From JBFEYJ01 sp041563315 (GTDB lineage Bacteria > Pseudomonadota > Gammaproteobacteria > Thiohalomonadales > Thiohalomonadaceae), in NCBI GenBank assembly GCA_041563315.1, contig JBFFNE010000080.1:1-13562 (forward strand): 13,562 nucleotides of DNA. The letters run 5' to 3'. The notes under the pieces were generated by a model, which worked only from the letters and a program-made list of their open reading frames with translations, searched no databases and had not been told where the DNA came from. Made by a program: the position numbers and the translations under genes. Positions 1 through 5,647 of the stretch are shown here, one piece after another (positions within the stretch are counted from its first letter, which is position 1; each line of letters begins with the position of its first letter).

Positions 1-104
1 CTCCGCCCCACCCCCTGCTGGAGGAGGTAGCGGCCATCGATCCCGACAGCCTCAGCCCGCGCGAGGCCTTGCAGCAGCTCTATCGACTCAAGGAATTGCT
101 GTAG
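1..104 (+). CDS. mutS: DNA mismatch repair protein MutS, C-terminal end (partial)
   Basis: This is the 3' end of a gene that begins before the window. Reading from base 3, 33 codons lead to a TAG at 102-104. The tail ends ...LSPREALQQLYRLKELL, which matches the conserved C-terminus of MutS (an acidic DPDxLSPREAL segment followed by LYxLKxLL). MutS is the cytoplasmic ATPase that recognises mismatched bases and recruits MutL. The visible tail is only the end of the C-terminal helix-turn-helix/dimerisation region, so no catalytic residues can be checked. A nearby fdxA is consistent, because mutS and fdxA are neighbours in Pseudomonas and relatives. The call rests on a short stretch, but that stretch is distinctive. 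Confidence 0.8.
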   Translation, partial: PPHPLLEEVAAIDPDSLSPREALQQLYRLKELL

Positions 105-169
105 TCAACACCTCCCCAACAGATGTTCTATCCTTAATATCATCGGGATATCGCTTTGCGAGCAACGGC

Positions 170-217
170 AGCGAAGCTATCTTCAGAAAGGCAACGACAC
201 GAGGGGATAGCTTCGCT
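170..217. repeat. 12-bp perfect inverted repeat with 24-base spacer
   Basis: The arm AGCGAAGCTATC (170-181) is the exact reverse complement of GATAGCTTCGCT (206-217). Two G-U pairs and one G-C pair could extend the stem inwards in RNA (182-184 with 203-205). No T-run follows, so this does not look like a simple intrinsic terminator. A competing shorter pairing, TCGCT at 151-155 with AGCGA at 170-174, also exists. Possible roles are mRNA 3'-end protection of mutS, a dispersed REP-like element or a regulator site. Only the repeat itself is certain. Confidence 0.7.
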
Positions 218-263
218 TACCCTCCCGCTGAACCGGCTCAACAACAAACAGGGCTCTCTCGTC

Positions 264-301
264 ATGGCGCAAAGGTCGACAAGAGACGCCATCGATTTTT
301 T
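264..301 (+). terminator. Weak terminator-like hairpin before a T-run
   Basis: ATGGCG (264-269) can pair with CGCCAT (287-292). Three bases later there is a run of six T (296-301). The stem has only 6 bp and the loop is long (17 bases), so termination would be inefficient unless other pairings inside the loop help. It could end mutS transcripts. The downstream arm can also pair with a second TGGCG copy at 301-307, which would remove the terminator. Confidence 0.25.
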
Positions 302-410
302 GGCGTCGAAGCGACTTGGCGAGAATCAACCTTTCACCAGGAAAGGCCACGCGATTGAGATTACGTCATTGAGCTCTACCGGCAAGCCAACGCACACCAA
401 ACGAGCGCCC

Positions 411-920
411 ATGCCCAAACTTCTCATCGTCCGTCATGCCATCGCCCAGGATCGTGACGAGGCGCTCAAGCAGCGACTTCCCGATGCCGAACGGCCCCTC
501 ACCGGCAAGGGCAAAAAGCGGATGCGCCGCGTCGCCGCGGGACTCCGCCACGCGGCCGGCCCCCTGGGGCTGATTCTGAGCAGCCCGTTGCGACGCGCGC
601 AGCAAACCGCAGCGATTCTCCAGGATGAATATCCCGATACCCCTTTGACCCTCAGCGACACCCTCAGCCCCGGCCAATCCGTCAACACGCTCGCCACCAA
701 ACTGGCGGAAACGGGAAACCCAAGAACCCTTGCGGTCATCGGACACGAACCGGATTTAAGTCAACTCATCGCGACACTGCTGTGCGGCCAGACCGGCGCC
801 GCCATTCAGCTGAAAAAGGGCGGGGCGGCGCTACTGACCTTTACCGACAGAATAGCCAGCGGCCAGGGCAGGCTGTTGTGGCTGCTGACCCCGGGTCAGT
901 TGCGGACCCTTGGGCGGTAA
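411..920 (+). CDS. sixA: Phosphohistidine phosphatase SixA
   Basis: The product is 169 residues, close to the usual SixA size of about 160. It belongs to the histidine phosphatase (RHG/phosphoglycerate-mutase-like) superfamily. The N-terminus MPKLLIVRHA carries the catalytic R8-H9 pair, SSPLRRAQQTA (about 58-68) is the conserved arginine segment, and the second catalytic histidine is H112 in VIGHEPDLS. In E. coli SixA removes phosphate from histidines of phosphotransfer proteins. ATG 411 was chosen because the family begins directly at the RHG strand. Longer in-frame starts (back to 156) add residues without resemblance. No good Shine-Dalgarno lies before 411. The stop overlaps the start of the CHAD gene (TAATG), so the two are translationally coupled. 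The small size and lack of extra domains favour SixA over other RHG phosphatases. Confidence 0.88.
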   Translation: MPKLLIVRHAIAQDRDEALKQRLPDAERPLTGKGKKRMRRVAAGLRHAAGPLGLILSSPLRRAQQTAAILQDEYPDTPLTLSDTLSPGQSVNTLATKLAETGNPRTLAVIGHEPDLSQLIATLLCGQTGAAIQLKKGGAALLTFTDRIASGQGRLLWLLTPGQLRTLGR

Positions 921-1792
921 TGAGCGCTCTGGCCCCACTCGCTGCCCTGCCGATTGCCGCAGGACTTGCACACCTCCTGCGACAACAACAGGCGAACATC
1001 GAACGCGAGTCCCGCCGCTTTCGCACCACCGGAGAGGCCGAGGCGCTGCATGACCTTCGCGTCGCGATACGCCGGATGCGTGCCTTGTTTGCGGGGTTTG
1101 CCCCCGCCCTCCTCCCCGACACCCCCGTGCCCAAATGCCTACAAACGCTGCAAAAAACCACCAACCATGCGCGCGACCTGGAGGTGGGCCTGGCCATTCT
1201 GGCGCAGTGGCAATTGCCACTGCCCAGCCTGCAGCAGCGCTGGGAGGAAGAGTTGGGGGCCGAGTACCGGCAACTGCGACAGCAGCTCCCGCCGGAGCTG
1301 CAAGCCCTCTCCACGGTGCTTACGCGGGTCGAGGAACTGATCATCAATCCACCGCCCACAGGCTCCCTCGGTGCCCTGGCTGCCACCCTGGCAGCGCACC
1401 AGGCGAAGCGACTGCACAAGGGGATCAAGTCACTGGAGAGGCAATGGGACATCCGCCGCGCTCACAAACTGCGCATCCAGGGGAAGCGGGTACGCTACCT
1501 TATCGACCCTTTCGCTGCCGAGTCCCGCGAGATTGCGGCTAGCGTGGTACAGCTCAAGAAGCTGCAGGACCTCCTCGGCGACTATCACGATCTTGTCGTG
1601 CTGCGGGAGAGGATCGCCTCGTCGCTTGAGGATCCACACCTGCCAGGCGATCACCCGCGACAGGCGCGCCGTCATCTCAAGCAGCAGGCCAGACGGCTAC
1701 GCCAGGCGTTTGCGTATGATTACCGTGGCAAGGCGAGAAAGGAACTGAAGCAACACCTGCGCCAGGCCACGGAATCTCTGGCACAAGCCTGA
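920..1792 (+). CDS. CHAD domain-containing protein
   Basis: The product is 290 residues and is made almost wholly of one CHAD domain, an all-helical fold of two four-helix bundles with conserved histidines and many basic residues. Two signature segments are visible: LHDLRVAIRRMRALF in the first half and HKLRIQGKRVRYLIDPF in the second, each with the His-x-x-Arg and Arg/Lys pattern of the family. CHAD proteins bind inorganic polyphosphate and localise to polyphosphate granules. The C-terminal third is strongly basic (QARRHLKQQARRLRQ), fitting a polyanion ligand. There is no CYTH/triphosphatase domain, so this is a stand-alone CHAD protein. ATG 920 shares one base with the sixA stop. A longer frame reaches back to 782 inside sixA, but the coupled start is better. 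A cytoplasmic location is inferred from the lack of a signal peptide. Confidence 0.85.
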   Translation: MSALAPLAALPIAAGLAHLLRQQQANIERESRRFRTTGEAEALHDLRVAIRRMRALFAGFAPALLPDTPVPKCLQTLQKTTNHARDLEVGLAILAQWQLPLPSLQQRWEEELGAEYRQLRQQLPPELQALSTVLTRVEELIINPPPTGSLGALAATLAAHQAKRLHKGIKSLERQWDIRRAHKLRIQGKRVRYLIDPFAAESREIAASVVQLKKLQDLLGDYHDLVVLRERIASSLEDPHLPGDHPRQARRHLKQQARRLRQAFAYDYRGKARKELKQHLRQATESLAQA

Positions 1793-1843
1793 ACATTGGC
1801 TATGCTTGGGAAAAGAACATCGACTCAAGGGAAGGGGGAATCT

Positions 1844-2167
1844 ATGACCTACGTGGTACTCGAGAACTGCATCCGCTGCAAATATACCGATTGCGTCGAC
1901 GTCTGTCCGGTAGACTGTTTTCATGAAGGGGCTAATTTTCTGGTCATCGATCCGGACGAGTGCATCGACTGCTCCCTGTGTGAGCCCGAATGCCCGGCCG
2001 AGGCGATCCTCCCAGAGGATGACTTGAGCGAGGAACAGCAGTCATTTATCGCGCTTAATGCCGAACTGGCGAAAGTCTGGCCGGTGATTAGCGAAAAAAA
2101 GGCCCCCCTGCCCGATGCGGAGGAGTGGGACGGCAAACCGGACAAACTCCAGTACCTGGAGAAGTAA
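1844..2167 (+). CDS. fdxA: Ferredoxin FdxA (7Fe-8S, Azotobacter FdI type)
   Basis: The product is 107 residues, matching the FdI/FdxA family (about 107). Cysteines lie at 9, 12, 17, 21, 25, 40, 43, 46 and 50. By comparison with Azotobacter FdI, C9, C17 and C50 bind the 3Fe-4S cluster and C21, C40, C43 and C46 bind the 4Fe-4S cluster. C12 sits at a non-ligand position also present in that family. The C-terminal half (LNAELAKVWPVISEKK, LPDAEEWDGKPDKL) is the typical FdI extension. It is a soluble low-potential electron carrier, and its partner here is unknown. ATG 1844 is preceded by a strong GGGGGA Shine-Dalgarno at about 1834-1839. The gene lies 51 bases after the CHAD gene and may share its transcript. 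Confidence 0.93.
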   Translation: MTYVVLENCIRCKYTDCVDVCPVDCFHEGANFLVIDPDECIDCSLCEPECPAEAILPEDDLSEEQQSFIALNAELAKVWPVISEKKAPLPDAEEWDGKPDKLQYLEK

Positions 2168-2242
2168 GCGACGGATTAATCGCGGAGACGGGTTCCCCTA
2201 CCCCACAATAAAACTGTTTTGGGCATGTGCAATTTGTGCGTC

Positions 2243-2276
2243 ATTCGGGTTAAATAGCTTTTTTTACCACCCGAAT
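2243..2276. repeat. 8-bp inverted repeat just before the addB-like gene
   Basis: ATTCGGGT (2243-2250) is the exact reverse complement of ACCCGAAT (2269-2276), with an 18-base spacer that contains a run of seven T. The right arm ends 7 bases before the GTG start at 2284. The T-run is inside the loop, so it is not a normal terminator. It could be an operator or a hairpin that covers the translation start, where no Shine-Dalgarno is visible. Function is unknown. Confidence 0.5.
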
Positions 2277-2283
2277 CTATTGC

Positions 2284-5253
2284 GTGCTCACCACCCCTGA
2301 CACAGACAAGCTTCTCATCGCCCCCTACGGTACGGATCCGCTCATCGTTCTTGTCGAGCGGCTGCTTGCCGAGCACCGTGATACACTCCCCCGATTGGAA
2401 CAGACCGTGGTGCTGCTGCCTGATATAGAGGCCGCTCCCCGACTTCGCCGGGTACTGCTAGAACAGGCAAGTGCGCTGGGCCATCATGCCTTGTTAGGAC
2501 CGGTCATCACCACCTGGGGCAACTGGATCAATGCCCGGCCTATAGAAAACGCTGAGCTAGAGGTGGCCAGCGATCATCGCCGAGAACTGATCCTGGTCGA
2601 AGCCTTGCGCGAACACCCCTCCCTGTTTGGCGAGGGCAACCTCTGGGCGCTGGCGGATAGTCTGCTCACCCTGTTTGACGAACTCACCCTTAACCGGGTC
2701 GGCCTGCCTGCTAACCTCGAGGCCTTCACTCAAATTGTCGGCCAAGGCTACCGGGTGGCTACCGGTGCGCTCGATGGACTCGAACGGGAAGCCCGTCTGG
2801 TCCACACGCTTTGGCACGCCTGGCACCAGGAGCTGCATGATCGCCGGCTCATCGACCGTAACACCCGATACCTACTGCAGCTCGCGGCAAGCCTAAGCAC
2901 CCCCTCTCATGACCCGCTCTATCTTGTAGGACCGGCAAGCATGAGTGCAGCAGAGCTGGAGTGGGTCAGGCAAATGCGGGAAAACGGTCAGCTCACCTTA
3001 CTTCTGCATGGTCAGGTGTCTGCCACACCGCGACGAACCTACCACCCTGAAACACCGTTACACCGAATTGTCTCGGCACTGCAAGCCCCCCACGGGGAAA
3101 GCCACCAGGAAGACGCCTTCTGCCGCTTGCTCGACCAGATCTACAACCCCTCAGCGGAACACGATGCACCGCTGCGCGAGCGCGCACGAGCCTTCGTCCG
3201 CAAGGAGCCGCAAAGCCCGGCCCGAGAGCGCCTGCAGCTATTAACGACCGATGGCGATGAAGAGGAGGCCCACGCGGTAGAGCTGCAGGTCCGCCTTTGG
3301 CTATTGGAGGGCAAGCGCCATGTGGGCATCGTCACCGAAAACCGCCGCCTGGCGCGACGGGTACGCGCCCTGCTGGAACGTGCGGGAATCAGTCTGCAGG
3401 ATGCGGCGGGGTGGGCGCTATCCACCACCAGTGCCGCCGCCGTCCTCGAGCGCTGGCTGGAATGCGTGGAGGAAGATTTCCCCCAACTGGCGATGCTCGA
3501 CCTGCTCAAGTCGCCCTTTTTTGCCAGCACTCTGCCACGTGAAGAACACCTCAACGGTGTCTATCGACTCGAACGGGACATTATCCAGCGAGAGAACATA
3601 CCCGGCGGCATGAACCGCTACCGCCAGCACCTGCACTACCGCCAGCAACGCCTGCCGCCGGAACTCGCTGAAAGCCTGCAACCGGTTGACCGGTTACTGG
3701 CACAACTGGCCGAGGCGAAGGCCCTGCTCCAGCCCGTACTTGACGCCCAGGCCAGCGCCGCAAACACGATCATTGAGGCTGTGCGACGAAGTCTCCAGAA
3801 ACTCGGACTGGAGCACTCCCTCTTGGTAGATGCCGCCGGGATGCGCTTGCTCGAAGAGCTCGAACAGATGCATCAGGCGGTGCTCGCCGAACCGGTAAGT
3901 ATGACCTGGCTGGAGTTTCGCAATTGGCTAGGCCGCACCCTGGAGCGATTTCATTTTCGGCCGCCAACCCGCGGCCATGTGGTCGCCCTGCTCGGCCTGG
4001 GGCAGACCCAGCTGGCACACTTTGATGGCCTGGTTATCGCCGGCGTAGAGCGTGAGCATCTGCCCGGTAGTCCGGTTACGCCCCCCTTCTTCAACGACAG
4101 CGTCCGCCGCCAACTGGCCCTGCCCGGCGGTGATGAACAACTGGCGGAGCGGTTTCACCATTTTCGTCGCCTGCTCGAAAGCGCACCAAAGATTCTCCTC
4201 ACCTGTCGACATCATCAGGATGGGGAGGAGGTTGCGCCGAGTCCCTGGCTGGAGGCCTTACGCTCATTCCACCGCCTCGCCTACAACGACGACCTGCATG
4301 CCACAGAGCTCGCCAATCTGCTTCCACACCCCTTCACCCAGGTCACCAATCGTGAAGCCCCGCTACCAATGCCCAGCCACAGGCCAGCGCCCCGCTTGCC
4401 CTCTGCCCTGCTACCGTCACAGTACTCTGCCTCAGCCTACCAGCAACTCATGGACTGCCCCTATCAGTTCTATGTTGCACGCGGCCTCTCCCTTGCGGCC
4501 CCCGAAGCGGTGCGCGAAGCCCTGGAAAAGTCAGACTACGGCGAGCGGGTGCACCGCTGCCTACAGGCCTTTCACGGAGAAGTTGACGGGTTACCGGGGC
4601 CGTATAGCGGCAGGCTGACGGCAGCACGTCGGAATGAGGCCGAGGCCCTGCTGCGGCGCATCAGTCAGGCCGTGTTCGCCGCCGATCTGGAGGATAATTT
4701 CCTGCATCGAGGCTGGCTGCAGCGCTGGCAGGACAAGATCCCGGCCTATATCGACTGGCAACTGGAACGGGAGGAGCTGTGGCGAGTTGCCGCCGTCGAA
4801 GTAAAAACGATCCGGGAAATCCCCCTTACTGGCATCATCCTGCAGGGGCGGCTGGATCGGATAGACAACGATGGCACACAACAGGCGATTGTCGATTACA
4901 AAACCGGGCACATCCCTGCCACCCATGAGGTCGAGAGTGGCGAAGCGGTGCAACTGCCCTTCTATGTCCTGTTGGCGGCAGAAGGGGCTGCAGTGAGTGA
5001 AGTAGCCTATCTGGCGCTTGATCAGGAGCGGATCAAAGAGAAGGTAACGCTGCAGGGTGAAGCACTGCAGGAGTTAAGTCTGGCCGTTGGCGAACGCCTG
5101 GCGTGCCTGGCAACTGAAATACGTGCTGGAGCCGGTTTACCGGCTTGGGGGGACGAGACCAGCTGCGGCTACTGTCCGCTGCCCGGTGTCTGCCGGCGTC
5201 AGGCTTGGCACGAGGTGGATGGAAACCATAAAAAAGGCGACCTAATTGCTTAG
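2284..5253 (+). CDS. AddB-like PD-(D/E)XK nuclease with Fe-S cluster cysteines
   Basis: The product is 989 residues. The N-terminal two thirds resemble an AddB/RecC-like inactivated helicase. Where AddB has a Walker A the sequence reads APYGTDPL, with no GKT. The C-terminal quarter is a RecB-type nuclease: H757 in GERVHRCL, D858 in GRLDRID, D871 and K873 in VDYKTG, and Q890 with Y894 in QLPFY. Four cysteines frame this domain: C725 in LMDCPYQFY and C961, C964, C970 in CGYCPLPGVC, the spacing of the AddB 4Fe-4S cluster. It fits the family of probable DNA repair proteins found beside UvrD-like helicases in beta- and gammaproteobacteria. The likely role is one subunit of a cytoplasmic double-strand-end resection complex with the 5648-9058 product. 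The start is GTG with no clear Shine-Dalgarno, so the exact N-terminus is uncertain. A terminator overlaps its stop codon. Confidence 0.85.
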   Translation: MLTTPDTDKLLIAPYGTDPLIVLVERLLAEHRDTLPRLEQTVVLLPDIEAAPRLRRVLLEQASALGHHALLGPVITTWGNWINARPIENAELEVASDHRRELILVEALREHPSLFGEGNLWALADSLLTLFDELTLNRVGLPANLEAFTQIVGQGYRVATGALDGLEREARLVHTLWHAWHQELHDRRLIDRNTRYLLQLAASLSTPSHDPLYLVGPASMSAAELEWVRQMRENGQLTLLLHGQVSATPRRTYHPETPLHRIVSALQAPHGESHQEDAFCRLLDQIYNPSAEHDAPLRERARAFVRKEPQSPARERLQLLTTDGDEEEAHAVELQVRLWLLEGKRHVGIVTENRRLARRVRALLERAGISLQDAAGWALSTTSAAAVLERWLECVEEDFPQLAMLDLLKSPFFASTLPREEHLNGVYRLERDIIQRENIPGGMNRYRQHLHYRQQRLPPELAESLQPVDRLLAQLAEAKALLQPVLDAQASAANTIIEAVRRSLQKLGLEHSLLVDAAGMRLLEELEQMHQAVLAEPVSMTWLEFRNWLGRTLERFHFRPPTRGHVVALLGLGQTQLAHFDGLVIAGVEREHLPGSPVTPPFFNDSVRRQLALPGGDEQLAERFHHFRRLLESAPKILLTCRHHQDGEEVAPSPWLEALRSFHRLAYNDDLHATELANLLPHPFTQVTNREAPLPMPSHRPAPRLPSALLPSQYSASAYQQLMDCPYQFYVARGLSLAAPEAVREALEKSDYGERVHRCLQAFHGEVDGLPGPYSGRLTAARRNEAEALLRRISQAVFAADLEDNFLHRGWLQRWQDKIPAYIDWQLEREELWRVAAVEVKTIREIPLTGIILQGRLDRIDNDGTQQAIVDYKTGHIPATHEVESGEAVQLPFYVLLAAEGAAVSEVAYLALDQERIKEKVTLQGEALQELSLAVGERLACLATEIRAGAGLPAWGDETSCGYCPLPGVCRRQAWHEVDGNHKKGDLIA

Positions 5254-5267
5254 GTCGCCTATATTTC
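5230..5267. terminator. Strong bidirectional intrinsic terminator over the addB-like stop codon
   Basis: AGGCGACCTA (5235-5244) pairs perfectly with TAGGTCGCCT (5251-5260) across the 6-base loop ATTGCT. The TAG stop of the AddB-like gene (5251-5253) is part of the right arm. On the + strand the stem is followed by ATATTTCTATT, a moderate U-tract. On the - strand the bases after the stem read TTTTT (5234-5230), a better U-tract. It can therefore end both the addB-like transcript and any minus-strand transcript coming from the gap to the right. Confidence 0.8.
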
Positions 5268-5340
5268 TATTCCCTCCTGGCTTCCTGCCAGCGGAGATCG
5301 TCCTGAAATTCCATCCCGAGTGGAACCGCCTGTCCCATTC

Positions 5341-5484
5341 TTATTGTTGTCCCTGGGCATCCTTGCTCGCGGCCTCATGCAGCGCTTCCAAGACATCCTT
5401 ATACACATCCAAGTTGCGCCAGATTAACAGAATCGCAGGCGCGGGCAAGCGACTACACACCCCCTCCGCCACCCTAGATGACAC
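5341..5484 (-). CDS. Possible small protein of unknown function
   Basis: A 47-codon frame runs from GTG 5484 to TAA 5341-5343 on the minus strand. The frame is open back to TTG 5508, just after a TAA. The C-terminal part reads ILLIWRNLDVYKDVLEALHE and then AASKDAQGQQ, which looks like an amphipathic helix after a short hydrophobic strand. I recognise no family. There is no clear Shine-Dalgarno. In its favour are a candidate promoter at 5508-5537 in the right orientation and the strong minus-strand U-tract of the terminator at 5230-5260. It may equally be the remnant of a lost gene or only the body of a small RNA. Low confidence as a protein. Confidence 0.25.
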   Translation of the reverse strand: MSSRVAEGVCSRLPAPAILLIWRNLDVYKDVLEALHEAASKDAQGQQ

Positions 5485-5507
5485 AAGAGGGATACATGTT
5501 TTTCCCA

Positions 5508-5537
5508 ATTAAACATAGAGTTACAATTACGACACAA
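5508..5537 (-). promoter_or_regulatory. Candidate minus-strand promoter in the addB-addA gap
   Basis: Read on the minus strand, TTGTGT (5537-5532) lies 18 bases before TTTAAT (5513-5508). The -10 hexamer matches the sigma-70 consensus at five of six positions, the -35 at three of six. Transcription would start near 5500 and run towards the small open frame and the terminator at 5230-5260. Confidence 0.3.
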
Positions 5538-5647
5538 ATAAACCCCGCCATTATCATGACAATCCATATCGACAAATTCCTACATCTCTATAGGCATTTT
5601 CCTACAAACGCGGCCCTGTCTGCCCCCTGCCATAAGGTTTGAATGTT

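Larger units (their letters stand above)
105..410. other. Intergenic stretch rich in inverted repeats (mutS-sixA gap)
   Basis: These 306 bases hold no gene I can support. The frame of sixA stays open back to a TTG at 156, but that extension has no family resemblance and no good ribosome binding site. The stretch is not featureless. It contains a 12-bp inverted repeat (170-181 with 206-217) and two mutually exclusive small hairpins around a run of six T (264-307). These are listed separately. No convincing promoter could be picked out for sixA. Confidence 0.6.
5254..5647. other. AT-richer gap between the addB-like and addA-like genes
   Basis: About 390 bases with no plus-strand gene I can support. 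Base composition changes near 5490: the part from there to about 5600 is clearly richer in A and T than the flanking genes, as expected for promoter DNA. A promoter for the addA-like gene should lie here. TACAAT at 5522-5527 is the best -10-like hexamer on the + strand, but it has no good -35. The minus strand carries a small open frame with a candidate promoter, listed separately. Confidence 0.5.

Noticed and set aside
156..410. In-frame upstream extension of sixA from a TTG start
   Set aside because: The added 85 residues have no resemblance to the phosphatase family and the region is dominated by inverted repeats. The family begins at the MPKLLIVRHA strand.
782..919. Longer start for the CHAD protein inside sixA
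   Set aside because: It would overlap most of the end of sixA in another frame. The ATG at 920, coupled to the sixA stop, is simpler and the added residues look like frame noise.
5246..5512. Plus-strand frame of 88 codons in the addB-addA gap
   Set aside because: It begins inside the terminator stem, its composition is not protein-like (Ser, Cys and Pro rich), and it lies antisense to the better small frame.
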